Shown in pieces: positions 1 to 11,318 of a stretch of DNA of 64,000 nucleotides (position 1 is the first letter of the stretch; each line of letters opens with the position of its first letter). Origin of the DNA: Ichthyophis bannanicus (Eukaryota > Chordata > Amphibia > Gymnophiona > Ichthyophiidae); NCBI GenBank assembly GCA_033557465.1, contig CM066033.1:1356971834-1357035833 (forward strand). Direction: 5' to 3'. The notes below the pieces were generated by a model that had not been told where the DNA came from, made no database searches, and saw nothing but the letters and a program-made list of their open reading frames with translations. Both the position numbers and the translations under genes were made by a program.

Positions 1-229
1 GGAAAATGCCACCACGCCTGCGTGGTCCCCTTCCCACCCTATTGTGCCATCTTGCTCAGTCTCCTTTTTTCTGCGGAACCCAGAAGATGTGCTTGTGATT
101 CCCCGGAAAAAGTTGATTTTTTTCTCAGAGTAATCCTCTGTCTCTCTGGCCGCAGCCGGTCCCTTTCCTACCTCTGAATTCACCTGCCTTGGCACCACAT
201 CATCAGGCCCATGAATTTTTCTTTTTAGT

Positions 230-2230
230 GTGATTCTCATCCTTTTTCTGCTGGCAATTACTTGGGTCTTCGACCTCTCTGAGGCTCTTTTTCCCACAAT
301 GGCCAGCAGCTTTAAAATGTGTGATTGGTGTTCCTGTAATTTTTCTATCACCGACACACATGACTGCTGTTTCTGTTGTCTCGGTCCTGACTACGACCTG
401 GAGACTTGCGGGTCTTGCAAGAGGCTGACCTCCAAGGCAGGAGAAGCACAACCAGATGTTCATGTCACACTCTACCTTGGAAACCCCTTCCAGGGCCCAG
501 TTCGAGACACCGGGATCGCGCAGTGACTCCGCAGACACCAGTCGGGTCCCCGAGTCCTCCGACCTGATGTCCCTGATCCAGATCCTGTAGAAGAAGAAGA
601 AGAAAGCCTTATGGGACTTCTCATAAGACTTTGGGAAGGTGGCTAAGTCCTGTTCCAGGTTCCTGAGCAGCCACCCAAATTTCCTTGGAAGGACTTGATG
701 GACCTCGGCGATCGGCCCCAAGTCCCCATGGCATCCCCACCAGGGACTCTCCTCCTCCACCGGCGCTGGACCTGATACACTTGGCATCCACACCAATTAC
801 TGTGACCCCATCTGGGCTGGAGACCAGGATGGAGGCCCTAGAATGCAAATTTTATGCCTTCTTGGCCACTCAGCAGGCTGCTCTGTCTGGCTCCGCCGGT
901 TCATTTGCCAAAAACACCGGGACCTCGATCTCGAGGACTTCCCCCGGCATCAAGTCGATCCTCTGGAGCTCCCTCGCCCAGACTGATCACCGATGGAGGT
1001 CACATTCATGGCCCCATTCCTCCAGATCCCGATCCTCCCTGGCCAGCGCTCCGGCTCCAGCCACGCTGCTGAGGCCTATGAGCCTCCAACCCCCACCTGG
1101 GTCTGGTCAGTCGTCGAGTCCACCTTTGACGACTCCGACTGGGAATCTGAGGATGACACTTCCCCAAACACCTAGAGGCATCAAGACCGTCCATTGGACC
1201 CGTCCCCTCTGGGAGGCCCGATGTCAGCCCCCCCTCCTGAAGACAAAGCCTTCTTCGACTTTGTGTGGAACATGGCCAGAGTTCCAGCTTTCACCACCGA
1301 GTCAGCAAAGGGACTTCGGTCAGAGGATTTCAACATCCTCCAATTCAACTCGAACCTCGGTCAGAGATTTAACTCCCCCCAGAAGGAGTCTCTATCTGTG
1401 CCAGTCCCATAATCTTCAAAGGACTGCTCCTACATATGTGGGAAACACTGGCTATGGTACCCACAGTCAGTCGCCTGCTCGACCTTATGAATAAGGTCTG
1501 CCTGAGCCCAGGCTTCTGCAAGAGCAAATTACAACACAACTCCATGGTGGTCGAGTCAGCCATGCATTGGCTTCAAAGCCAAAAGACATATTCCTCGACA
1601 CCCCCTAGCAGGGAGGCTCATGTCCTCGATGCCCTCGGCACAAAATGATACCAGGGCTCCATGCTTGGCTGCCGGGTTCAGGCTGCCGGGTCCAGGCATA
1701 CCTCCTCTACATGAGTATGTCCTTCCGGGACACCACGAAGGAACTAAAGGGCTGCTCCACCAGCCTCTCCAGGGAAACCCTTCAGAAGTTCCAGAAGCTG
1801 GCCAGAACTGCCACAGACTGCTCAAAGTTTATCACCCGGGCCACCTATGATGGCTTTCGAGGCCATGGCCCAGGTTGCCAGCACCTGCATCGGTGCCAGG
1901 AGATAGGCTTGGCTCCAATCCGCCGACTTTGAGCAATGGGTCCAGGAAAAGCTCCTGGATGTCCCCTGCCTGGGAGAGAATCTCTTTGGCAAGGTCATGG
2001 CAGATAAAGCTGCAGAATTCAAGGCCGAATACACGACAAGGACCTGGTTATAGAAGAAAACTTCCTCAGGCCCCAAGCATAAGGCCTCCAGGAAGAAATC
2101 CCCTTTCTCCAGGAAGGGCCTGGGATTCTGCAGCTACCAGCAATACCAGGCTCCACAGACCTCTTCAGCAGGGCAAGCAAAAAGGCCCCAAGGCTCCAGC
2201 TCCAGCCCAGCCCCAGCCTGGGCCGAGCCT
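230..2230 (+). pseudogene. DIRS gag-like ORF, copy A, degraded
   Basis: The Gag-like product of DIRS elements is presumed to package element RNA. Near 301-430 a Met (MASSFKMCDWC) starts a short cysteine-rich domain with several C-x2-C pairs (CDWC, CFCC, CGSC), matching the cysteine knuckle at the start of the gag ORF of copy B (28428). Near 1800-1870 another frame encodes SKFITRATYDGF, homologous to SKFVNRATFDAF of copy B at about 30565-30605. A glutamine- and proline-rich basic segment follows near 2080-2220, also as in copy B. Several frameshifts and stops separate these blocks, so no protein can be made. The Pro/Ser-rich frame at 685-1494 lacks these conserved blocks and I do not take it as the real product. 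Confidence 0.6.
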
Positions 2231-2389
2231 TTGACTTGCTGGGCCCTCCAGGAGATCAGAGGCCCACAGGGGGACATCTGGCCTACTTTGCCCACCAGTG
2301 GTCGGCCATCACCATCGACACTTGGCCATTACCTCCTCCACCTGGACCAAACGCCCCCTCCATTCTTCCCAGGAGAGTCCCCCAGGACT

Positions 2390-3462
2390 GCCCTGCACCA
2401 AGCCTTCCACAAGATGTGCTTACGCCTTCAAGTTGTGGAGATTCTCCATGTGGTGCTCAGAGAAATGGGCAGACTCCTTCTCCTGCACAGTGCAGCTAGT
2501 CCTGCAATACCTGCTGCACCTCTCCCATGCCGGACTCAAGTCCAACTCAGTCAGGATGCACCTGTGTACCCTTTCAGCACACCACCATCCTATCGAGAGC
2601 AAACCCCTCTTGGCTCAGCCCCTCATCACGGGCTTCCTGTGGGGCCTACTGCTCTCCAAGCCCCCAATTCAACTGCTCCTAGCAATATGGGACCTTAATG
2701 TAGTGCTGATGCACTCACCTGACCGGCATTTGAGCCCCTGGTCACCTGCCTCCTGCGGCACCTCTCCTGGAATGTCGCCTTCCTAGTGGCACTCATTTCC
2801 ACTCACAGGGTCAGCGAGCTCTAGGCTCTGGTGGCAGAGACGCTATATATGAGGTTCTATAAGAACAGAGTTGTGCTTCTCACGCACCACAAATTTCTGA
2901 CGAAGGTGGTCTCCTCTTTCCACGTCAGCCAGGAGGTGGTGCTCCCCAACTTCTTTCCACGGCCTCACGCCAGCAACATGGAGGCTATACTGTATACTCT
3001 GGACTGTAAGAGGGCCTGGTCCTTCTACCTGCAGTGTACCAAGGGCCACCACAAAGCCTCCCAGCTTTTCATCTCCTATGCCTCAGGCGGCTGGGGGAGG
3101 TATTGATCAAGTGAGCTCTGTCCATCTGAGTCACGGACTGCATTGCCCTCATGTACAAACAGGCTGAGCTTCCGCTGGAGCACCGGGTCATGGTCCACAG
3201 TGTCAGGGCTATGGTGAACTTGGTTGCAAACTTGCACTCTATCCTGATGACAGACATCTGCCGGGCCATCACCTGGTCTTCAATCCACACCTTCGCAGCT
3301 CACTACTGCCTGGAGAGGGAGTCCCAATGGGACAGCGCCTTCAGCCAGGTTGTACTCCATAATCTGACTCTTCTTTGTTCAGGCTACCGGAGTGATGGTA
3401 CTCCCTGGACACAGGGGTCCTTTCAGAGCCTGTCCTTCAGACTCACCGGCTGCTACTTATGA
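2390..3462 (+). pseudogene. DIRS tyrosine recombinase, copy A, frameshifted
   Basis: DIRS elements integrate by a tyrosine recombinase instead of a DDE integrase. The N-terminal core-binding part is in one frame at about 2390-2786 (KWADSFSCTVQLVLQYLL), the middle in a second frame at 2831-3106 (AWSFYLQCTKGHHKASQLF), and the catalytic C-terminus in a third at 3151-3462. The C-terminal block keeps HSVRAM (the H-x-x-R box) and TFAAHY with the candidate nucleophilic tyrosine. There are at least two frameshifts and internal stops, so it is a pseudogene. Copy B carries the homologous region at 33325-34456, which supports the assignment. Confidence 0.75.
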
Positions 3463-3508
3463 CTTGACCGTGCTTTTTCTACAGGACTGACTTCCTGCTT
3501 GTTCCTAG

Positions 3509-3828
3509 AGAAAGTGTAGTTACTCACCTGTAACAGGTGTTCTGCAGGGACAGCAGGAATCAGTCCTCACAACCCTCCCTCCTTCCTGTAGAGTTGCCTT
3601 AACTATACCAATTGTGGTTTGCTGTCTTAGCTATGTCATATGACTGAGCAAGATGGCACCCATGGGTGGGAAGGGGTCCATGCATGTGTGGTGGCATCTC
3701 CCAAAGGCTCTCTTTGAAAGCTGGGGAGATACTTCTGCGCGGGCTCTGTCAACGCTGACATCACCCATATGTGAGGACTGATTCCTGCTGAACCTGGAGA
3801 GCATCTGTTACAGGTGAGTAACTACGCT
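3509..3828. repeat. DIRS copy A right terminus: inverted repeat
   Basis: The block 3509-3566 (contains GTTACTCACCTGTAACAG) is the reverse complement of 3769-3828 (contains CTGTTACAGGTGAGTAAC). The segment between them pairs with the left terminal repeat at the window start. This nested arrangement of complementary ends matches the rolling-circle ends of DIRS elements. The same pair appears in copy B at 34499-34560 and 34727-34784. Confidence 0.75.
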
Positions 3829-3849
3829 TTTTCTGGGTCCTCTTTCATA

Positions 3850-5061
3850 GTGGTTTATGGACTTTTCCTCCAGGAACTTGTCCAAACGTTTTCTAAACCC
3901 AGTTACCCTGACAGCTTTTACTATATCTCTTGGTAACGAATTCCAGAGTTTGAATACGCATTTAGTGAAACAATATTTCTTCTTATTAGTCTTAAATGGG
4001 TTAATTGCAGCTTCATTGTGTCTCCCCCTGGTCTTTCTACTTTTTGATGGTGAAACAATCAATCTACGTTTACCCATTCCATTCCATTAATTTATAGATC
4101 TCTATCATATCTTCCCTCAGCCATCTCTTTTCCAAGTTTATTTATTTATTTATTTATTTTATTTTATTTAACATTTTTTATATACCGCACTATTCATCAT
4201 CAGTGCGGTTTACATTGAACAACAACATACCTGTCAGTACATGACTGATCTAGGTTTACAGATAACAGGGAAAATCAACTGGGTGTGAACTGGGGAATAA
4301 CTATCTAAATAATTATACATAATTATATATACATTGAATAGGTTACAACAAGATTTGATATTCGATAAGAATACAGTGTTTTCACATTTTGATCTTTTGT
4401 TCTGGGTTGTTGTTATGTGTAGTAGTTTTCTGAGTAATACGGGAGCCGGTTTTATTGTGTGTATGGTAGCTTGAAGTGTAAAGTGAATAAATAGTGCTTG
4501 ATGGACTTTCTAAATTGAGTGATATCCCTGATTGATCTGATGTTTGGGGGTAGTCTGTTCCAGCACTGGGGAGCATAGGACACAAAAGCTCTGTTAGTAG
4601 TTTGTTGTGTCCATTTTGTGGAGATACTAGGAGTAACTAGTGTGTTTTCTGATTGAAGAGTTGAAGAGCCCTTACCTTTTAAGCCTTTCCTCAAAGAGGT
4701 ATCTTTCCATCCCCTTTACCATTTTGATGGCTCTTCTCTGTACTTTTTCTAATTCTGCTATATCCCTTTTAAGATACGGGGACCAGAATTGCACACAATA
4801 TTCAAGGTGCAGTCGTACCATGGAACGATACAGAGGCATTTTAATCTCTTTGGTTTTATTCTCCATTCCTTTCCTTATGATTCCTAGTATTCTATTTGCC
4901 TTCTTGGCCACTGCTGCACACTGGGCCAAGGGTTTCAACGTATTATCCACAATGACACCTAAATCTTTTTCCTGGATGGTGGTTCCTAATATGGAGCCTT
5001 GTACTGTATAGCCATTGTTTGCGCTGTTCTTACCTAGTTGCGTAACGTTGCACTTGTCCAC
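3850..5061 (-). pseudogene. CR1 pol C-terminal domain, interrupted
   Basis: Minus-strand frames give the typical C-terminal part of CR1 polymerase: VDKCNVTQLG, then KDLGVIVDNTLKP, AAVAKKANRILG and HLEYCVQFWSPYLKRD in 5061-4672. After the L2 insertion the last part follows, with KLWNSLPRDIVKAV and KRLDKFLEEKSINHY, in 4077-3850. The first segment is free of stops for about 129 residues, which suggests modest age. The same domain occurs in plus orientation at 20100-20679 and minus at 30056-29537, so the family has several copies here. Confidence 0.8.
4137..4640 (-). mobile_element. L2-like LINE 3' end, 5'-truncated
   Basis: The insert starts with a (TTTA)n run, the reverse complement of a 3' tail, followed by the block TATACCGCACT...CAGTGCGGTTTACA shared with inserts at 26718-26930 and 30632-31015. 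Its minus strand encodes the C-terminus of an L2-type polymerase, including NRAFVSYAPQCWNRLPPNIRS and ITQFRKSIKHYLF, at 4694-4452. CR1 sequence continues on both sides (TTTTCCAAGTT before, GAAGAGCCC after), so this is an insertion into the CR1. Confidence 0.65.
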
Positions 5062-5263
5062 ATTAAGGGGTATGTTTACTAAACTGCGTTAGTGCAATTC
5101 GCGTTAGGAGCCGCGGTAGTGACAGAAACCCCAAATAAGGACATGGGCGGTACAGCGTCACCACTGACGCGCGTTAAAAAAATTAACGAGCATTACCGGG
5201 CGCCGTGGCGCGTCACTGCGCGTTAAACGTAAGAAGACGTACAGACACAAAGCACTGAAACAG

Positions 5264-5332
5264 AGCTGTAGCACAATGGTTACGGTACTGACCGCTCTTA
5301 CAGGCAGCATGGGTTCGAGTCCCCAGTGTGCC
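5264..5332 (+). repeat. tRNA-like segment inside Harbinger element A
   Basis: It has an A-box-like GTAGCACAATGGTTACGG and a B-box GGGTTCGAGTCCCC at tRNA spacing. Clean acceptor pairing is absent, so this is a tRNA-derived (SINE-head-like) sequence, not a tRNA gene. It lies about 200 bp inside the left end of the element and points inward. Confidence 0.55.
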
Positions 5333-5770
5333 TAATGCAGAAGGCTGTCCCAGGCATCACCCTGTACATTACAGAGGGAAAGAGGAGGCATGTTTTTCGT
5401 TACGCTGAGTATTGGTGTCAGAAAAACACCCTCGGAGTGTGCCTAGCCACGTACGTTGGTGCGTGCGAGGTTGCGTGCATTGGTACATGCGTAGCCCCGT
5501 GCGTAGCTGCGGGCGTACAATCGTGCGTGGGTACGTGTGTTTCTACATGCGTGGGTACGTGTGTTTTTACCAGTGTGGGCATCTTATATTACAGACTCTG
5601 TAGGGTGTCCTGCACCTATGCATTATGCTAACAGATGTACGTGTGATGGTCTATGGTTTATCAGAGCCTGTGAGCAGGTGCTGGAGTTTCACAGGGTTGG
5701 ATTGTGCCAGTCACACCCATGATGCACTGCACATGCAAATCAGCTGTCCACAGATACACACCATGGGGAA

Positions 5771-5858
5771 TGCACCCCCACAGCACCTCGGCCTGGTAGG
5801 GGGAACTGACCATGTGCACCCCCACAGCACCTCGGCCTGGTAGGGGGTACCGACCGTG
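5771..5858. repeat. 44-bp tandem duplication
   Basis: Two adjacent copies beginning TGCACCCCCACAGCACC start at 5771 and 5815. They differ at a few positions near the unit end. The duplication lies inside Harbinger element A. Confidence 0.8.
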
Positions 5859-7203
5859 TGTTGTACTGGCACAGAGTAGCTACAGACCGTCACATTGTGC
5901 GGGTACTGTGCTCACCCTGAGGGTGCAGTGAGGCGCCCAGCACTAGGTCCACAGCACCGGCCATGGCGCAGGTCCAAAAGCAGTGTTACTGTGTGAGATA
6001 GGTAGTTTCTGCAGGAACACCTTGGACATCTCTGTCTGTTTCAGTCAGGTGTAGCCCCCATGCACCACCACCCCCCTCCCCCAGGGCGGCAAACAGGGTC
6101 TCCCATCAAAAGATCCACAGTCTACCTCCCTGCAAAGGTGGCACTAGAGGGGAACATTAACCCTAGTCCTGCTGAGGAACAGACACCCCACAGGGCAGTC
6201 AATGCAGCTCTGTACACAGCCATAACACAATAGCAGACAGACATTAGGCCTGGATATGGTATGCTGCACCCCACCACTATCTGATATTCTCCTGGTGCAA
6301 GCCATCAGCCACTGCACCCTGCAAGCCACTCCATCACAACACCTACCAGCTGCAAACTGTCTGCTAGTGCCCAGTGGAGATGCCTGCACCCAGAACTGGG
6401 ATGTCAGCATACACAGCAAGCAGATACATCAGTGACTGGGCCCCAAAAGGAAACCCATATTTATCACATGAGAAAAATACTAGATAGCACTATGGGAGTG
6501 CCTAGCCATGCTGTGGTCACTGCACAGTCAGGGTGGGAGTGATCGCTCAGCAGGATATACTGAGGTCACCCTGTCTGTGTAGGTGGTGGCCAGGCACTAC
6601 AATGTGCCTGTCACTGCCCTATGCCCTGTGCAGATGCACCCTGGCCAGGCCACCCTGTCCGGCCTATACCCATGGTACCTTGCTCCTCATTATGCACATT
6701 GGCAGCCCAATACTGGCAACATTGCTGGCAGTGTGGGCTGTGGAAGGTGTTTGCAGCCACCACACACTGGATAGACAGACAGCCACCCCCACACCTATGC
6801 CAGCATTGTGTTACTATAGAGGTGGTCAGCAGCCATACCCACCACACCAGTCATGGGCATAGTACAGGCATGGATATGGTACACAAGGCTGTTGGGGGCT
6901 CACTCCCCAGGGTGGTGAACACTGTCAGAGACCAGACCTGCAGCAAACACCGCAGACATCAGAATGATTGTTATGGTGGAGCTCAATGAGCAAACTGTGC
7001 TTAACGTAGGAATTGATATCTGCCAGTTCTCATAGGGAACGTTTGATAGCTCTGTACCATATACCCAGGTGTAGGGTGGCATTGCTAAGGTATGCAACTG
7101 CTAGTATTGGGAGATACAGGCAGGGCCCAATGTCTTGCCTCCAGGAGGCATTGGCCAATGGGGCCTGTGGGTGTGTGTGGCCCTGTTGGCTGCTGCTTTA
7201 CGG

Positions 7204-7396
7204 CAGAGTTCCCCAACTCCAGTCCTGGTGTTCCAAACACTGTTCGGGTTTTCATGCTGTCCCTCATAAATATGCATGAGCTACATCTGCATACCATGGG
7301 GGTGGTGCATAGCTATGCAGCACAGGCATCTTTATTAGAGGCAGCATGAAGCCGGAATGGTGTGGGGCCCTCCAGGACTGCATTTGCGGGACTCTG
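7204..7396. mobile_element. hAT-type MITE inside Harbinger element A
   Basis: Ends are CAGAGTTCCCC at the left and GCGGGACTCTG at the right, imperfect inverted repeats in the style of short hAT elements. The flanking octamers CTTTACGG (7196-7203) and CTTTAGGT (7397-7404) match at 6 of 8 positions, consistent with an aged 8-bp target duplication. The length of 193 bp resembles the better-preserved MITE at 40899-41087. No coding capacity. Confidence 0.55.
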
Positions 7397-7540
7397 CTTT
7401 AGGTAATGTGCCTGTTTCTGGTGTCTGTGTTTGGTGTGGTAAAATATAGGCCATGCGTATGTTCTCTGCAATAAAGGAGTGTCTTTACTATCACTGTTTA
7501 GTGGTGGGTAAAACTATGGGGACTGGGTTGGCGGGAGCCC

Positions 7541-7612
7541 CAGCTGGGATTTGAACCTGTGACCCTCTGGTCTTACAGGCACTGGCTGTGTCTGTTGCAC
7601 CACACTGTGGCC
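7541..7612 (-). repeat. tRNA-like segment, minus strand, inside Harbinger element A
   Basis: Read on the minus strand it contains a B-box GGTTCAAATCCC and an A-box-like region about 45 bp upstream. It faces the plus-strand tRNA-like segment at 5264 and differs from it in sequence. Element B has the same facing arrangement. Confidence 0.5.
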
Positions 7613-8665
7613 ACAGAGACAGTGCAGTCCCTGGAGTTAGTTAAACCGGCCTGATGAGTCAGAAACCCTGCTCTGCAACAGGTTTACTGTGGCCTCATTT
7701 ACCTTGTATGGCGGCAAAGGTGCACATAAACCTCAGAACAGACCGCAAAAAAGGGGCACACACCCATAACCAAGCTGGGCAACAATGATATCATTGGGCA
7801 ACATTACACAACACTCCCAGGACAGCTCCATTACAATGAAATGATCTTTGAAAGGGTCTGCGGAGCGTAGACCCTTCCACACATCATTTCATTTTCTTTT
7901 GGTGCTTTCCAGGGAGTGTTGTTCCTTGTTGCCCATTGCTATCACTGTTGCCCAGCTGAATTATGCTTTTTAAAATGTTTCTTGTGGTCATTTTTTACAT
8001 TTTATGTGAAATTTTGTTCTGTGCACATGTATCACACTGCTCACGTTTTGTGGGTTTCCCCGGTTTTGCTGTACATTGCTGACGGAAATGGTTTCTCTTC
8101 CCTTTAAATGCCTTTAACGACAGGTTTTCATTCGCGTTGGAATTGAGCTCAGAAATTCAGCATGTTAGTATGAGGGGAGCCTCTCCCCGCCCACTCTCCG
8201 CCCATTGACCCCTTCTCTCCGCCCACTCTCCACCTTCTGCGCTGTTTTAACGCGCCGCGGAGGTTTACGATCGTTAACTGCGGTTAACGCACGTAAAGTA
8301 CGTTTAACGATTGTTCGCACGTCAGAACGCGCGTTCGGATGTGCTAACGATCGTTAAACGTACTTTACGCGCGTTAATCACGATTACCGCAGTTTAGTAA
8401 ACATCCCCCTAAATTTCATCTGCCATTTGGATGCCCAGTCTTCCAATTTATCAAGGTCTTCTTGCAATTTTTCACAATCCAACTTTGAATAACTTTGTGT
8501 CATCTGCAGATGTGATCACCTCACTCGTTATTCCCTTTTCCAGGTCATTTATGAATATATTAAAAAACAGCGGGCCCGGCACAGATTCCTGGAATGCTCC
8601 ACTATCCTCCTTTCTTCATTAAAAAAATTGGCCATTCAGCCCTACCATCTGTTTTCTGTCTTTTA

Positions 8666-8977
8666 TTTTATTTTATCTTTTTAATTTATTGAATTTTTCC
8701 AATACAATCCAGAAAAATAAATCTGAATATGAATTACAGAATAAAAATAAAAAAACAGAAAAATTCCTAAACATACAGCAATAATAGTTATTCATGGTTT
8801 AGCCCACAATACTCCCCACAATAAGAACCCAAGAAAAAAGAAATATTACCATTAGAAGGTTAAGGGAACCCCCTCAACCAAAAGACCAATGAAATCATAT
8901 GAGCACAGATAACAAAATATGGCAGCCGATATGGGAATCAAACCCGCCCCTCTAATTCCCTACTCTGTAGAAATTGC
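8666..8977 (-). mobile_element. 5'-truncated retrocopy with 13-bp target duplication
   Basis: A 312-bp insert in CR1 starts with a TTTTATTTTATC-type run, the complement of an A-rich 3' tail. It is flanked by TTTCTGTCTTTTA (8653-8665) and TTTCTATCTTTTA (8978-8990), a 13-bp duplication with one mismatch, which implies LINE-driven retroposition. The body is A-rich on the plus strand and contains no recognisable protein. The source family is unknown. Confidence 0.6.
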
Positions 8978-9103
8978 TTTCTATCTTTTAACCAGTTCCT
9001 GTTCTACAATAGTACACTGCCTCTTATCCCATGACTTTTTAATTTCACCAAGAATCTCTCATGAGGGACCTTGTCAAAGGCTTTCTGAAAATCCAGATAC
9101 ACT

Positions 9104-9522
9104 CAGGGTCAGCCGGTCCATTAGGCGGGCTAGGCAGCTGCCTAGGGTGGCAGGCCATATTCTTCAGCACACATGGCCTGCCTCCCCTCTCCTGACAGAG
9201 CCGCATCGCCCTCCCCCTTCCCCCTGTGCTGATCTACGCTGAGCTGATGCCCCGCTGCTGATTTCGGCAGCAGGAGGGGGACAGCTCGGTGGCAGACCAT
9301 ATGCTTCAGCACACATGGCCTGCCACTTCTAACCCCTGAGGTTATGAATGAGTTGCACCAAGCTGAGCCAAGCCCCCCTTCCCGCTGACCCCACCACTGG
9401 AATCGGAGGCAGAAGGGGGCCACTAGCGTGGATCAGCATACAGGAGGGTGGCACGGTGCGAGGGGAGGGCAGCACAGCCGTGGCTTCTGCCTCCATCAGC
9501 AGAAATCGTTGAGCTGGCCCTG
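9104..9522. mobile_element. hAT-type non-autonomous element, 419 bp
   Basis: Termini CAGGGTCAGC and GCTGGCCCTG are inverted with one mismatch. They are flanked by GATACACT (9096-9103) and AATACACT (9523-9530), an 8-bp duplication with one mismatch. CR1 reads through when the element is removed. The interior repeats the phrase CATATKCTTCAGCACACATGGCCTGCC about 130 bp apart. No transposase. Confidence 0.75.
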
Positions 9523-10779
9523 AATACACTATATCAACAGGCTTACTTTTGTCTATCTGTTTATTTACACCTTCAACAGAATATTACAGATTAGTAAGAT
9601 AAGACTTTCCTTGGCTAAATCCATGTTGGCTTTCTCCCATTAAACTATAATTAGATACATGTTCAGTAATTTTCTTCTTTATAATGGTTTCTATCATTTT
9701 GCCCAGTACCGATGTCAGGCTCACCAGTTTGTAGTTTCCCGTATCACCCCTGGATCCCTTTTAAAAATTGGCATTACATTGGCATTCTCCAATCTTCAGG
9801 TACTACAGATAATTTTAATGGTAGTTCACGAATTACTCATAGTAGGTCTACAATCTCTTCTTTCACTTTTTTTAACACCCTTGGATACCATCCGGTACAG
9901 GTGATTTATTACTCTTCAGCTTATTAGATAGTTGTAATACATCGTCCTAGTTTATCAATATTTCTTTCAGTTCTTCTGATGTATCACCTTTAAATACCAT
10001 TTCAAGCATATGTAACTTCTCTACATCTTCTTCAGTAAAGAATGAAGCAAAGAATTAATTCAGTCTCTCTACTTTGGCCTTATCCTCTCGTAGTGCCCCT
10101 TTTACACCTCTATCATCCAGTGGTCCAACTGACTCTTCCATAGGTTTTTTGCTATGAATGAACTTGTAAAAGTTTTTATTATGTGTTTTTGCTTCCACGG
10201 CAAGCTTTTTTCAAATTCTTTGCCTGCCTTATCAATGCCTTGCATCTAACTTGCCAGTGTTTATTTCCAGTTTTTGTCATTTGTCTCCTTTTTCCATTTC
10301 CTGAAGGATGCTTTTTTGGCTACAACAGCCTCTCTGACCTTACCTTTAAACTATGCTGGCAGTTTTTTGGCCTTCCACTTTTCTTAAAGCGTAGAATATA
10401 TCTGGTCTGGGCTTCCAAGATAGTGTTTTTTAACAGTGCCCATGCTTGATGTAAATCTTTAATGTTTGCAACTGCTCCTCTTAGGTTTTTCTTGACTATT
10501 TTTCTCATTTTATCATATTCTCCCTTTTGAAAGTTAAAAGTAGTACTGTGGATTTCCATGCCGTCCTTTTTCCATTTATTAAATCAAATGTGATCATGCT
10601 ATGATCACTCTTGCCAAGTGGACCCAACACCCTTACCTCTTGCACCAGATCCTGTGTTCCACTAAGGACTAGCTCCAAAATAGCTTCCCCTCTTGTTGGT
10701 TCATGAACCAGCTGCTCCAGGAAACAGTTATTTATTTCATCTAGAAACTATCTCCCTAGCATGTCCTGCAGTGACATTG

Positions 10780-11195
10780 ACCCAGTTGATACCGAGGTAA
10801 TTGAAATCACCCATTATTCCTATGTTGTAACTTTTGTTAGCTTCCCTGATTTCTCTTAGCATTTCCATCTGTTCATTCTGGCCAGGCAGTCAGTAGTACA
10901 TCCCCATTGCCATTGCCTTCCCCCTTTTACATGGGATTTCTATCCATAGTGATTCTACAGTTTATTTTGTTTCATACAAAACTTTAATCCTTTGTGACTC
11001 AATGCCCTCTCTAACATAGAATACAACCCCTCCACCAATTTGATCTACCCTATCATTGCAATATAGTTTGTACCCAGGTATCACAGTGTCTGATTGGTTG
11101 TCCTCCTTCCACCAGGTCTTTGTGATGCCAATCATATCTATCCTTTCATTTAGTGCTATATATTCTAGCTCTCCCATCTTATTTTGCATTTGCAT
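10780..11195 (-). pseudogene. CR1 AP-endonuclease domain
   Basis: This is the N-terminal endonuclease of LINE pol, which nicks target DNA. On the minus strand 11195-10962 encodes KMGELEYIALNERIDMIGIT, then WWKEDNQSDTVIPGYKLY and GGGVVFYVREGIESQ. Further 3', about 10860-10780 contains the conserved GDFN motif (IMGDFNYLGINW). The frames are not continuous. The same N-terminal block recurs at 62142-61862 and about 60438-60290. Confidence 0.75.
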
Positions 11196-11318
11196 TCTTG
11201 CATTTTAGAGGCATTTTAGAGTCTTTTTAGTCATATTAATCTGGTTATCAATTGATAGGGCTAATTTGAAATCTTTCAGCTCTGTACTAAATAGCATCCG
11301 GGGTCAGCCCAGCTGGAA

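Larger units (their letters stand above)
1..3835 (+). mobile_element. DIRS-like retrotransposon, copy A (left end outside window, RT deleted)
   Basis: A DIRS-type element read on the plus strand, with a gag-like region (about 300-2230) and a tyrosine recombinase (about 2400-3462) flanked by inverted terminal repeats. The first 65 bases are the reverse complement of about 3643-3701, so the window starts inside the left repeat. A second inverted pair, 3509-3566 against 3769-3828, lies in the right end, as expected for the internal complementary region of DIRS elements. No reverse transcriptase or RNase H can be found: the sequence passes from the start of the RT region near 2290 straight into the recombinase. 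Reading frames are broken throughout. The right end abuts CR1 sequence at about 3836. Confidence 0.8.
5067..8409. mobile_element. Harbinger-type DNA element A, non-autonomous, 3.34 kb
   Basis: The termini are inverted: GGGGTATGTTTACTAAAC at the left and GTTTAGTAAACATCCCCC at the right. The 3-bp target duplication is TAA (5064-5066 and 8410-8412), typical of PIF/Harbinger. Deleting element plus one TAA restores CR1 sequence exactly. The outer 100-250 bp are rich in CG and in NTTAACG motifs. A GC-rich block at about 8165-8240 is the reverse complement of 13980-14055 in element B, so A and B are one family in opposite orientation. No transposase or Myb ORF is recognisable; the longest frames are short and unconserved. 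Inside are a plus tRNA-like segment (5264-5332), a minus one (7541-7612), a 44-bp tandem duplication (5771-5858) and a hAT MITE (7204-7396). Confidence 0.8.
3836..11285 (-). mobile_element. CR1 LINE (pol region), host of four later insertions
   Basis: A CR1-clade LINE on the minus strand: the 5' end is at about 11285 and the 3' end near 3836. The surviving pieces are 3836-4136, about 4641-5066, 8410-8665, 8978-9103 and 9523-11285. The endonuclease is at 11195-10780, the linker at 10559-10320, reverse transcriptase relics at about 10000-8410, and the C-terminal domain at 5061-3850. Four elements interrupt it: an L2-like tail (4137-4640), a Harbinger-type element (5067-8409), a truncated retrocopy (8666-8977) and a hAT MITE (9104-9522). 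Removing them restores collinear CR1 sequence, for example CATTAA joined to ATTTCATCTGCC across the Harbinger site. ORF1 is missing and pol has many stops. Confidence 0.85.

Noticed and set aside
685..1494. 269-codon open frame in DIRS copy A
   Set aside because: Pro/Ser/Arg-rich, and the conserved gag blocks of copy A lie in other frames, so it is a compositional shadow.
6144..7349. Several 70-120 codon frames inside Harbinger element A
   Set aside because: They overlap on both strands, are rich in Cys/His/Trp from GC-rich repeats and match no transposase or Myb motif.
5264..7612. tRNA genes at 5264 and 7541
   Set aside because: A and B boxes are present but the acceptor and anticodon stems do not pair well, and they lie in a transposon; treated as tRNA-derived repeats.
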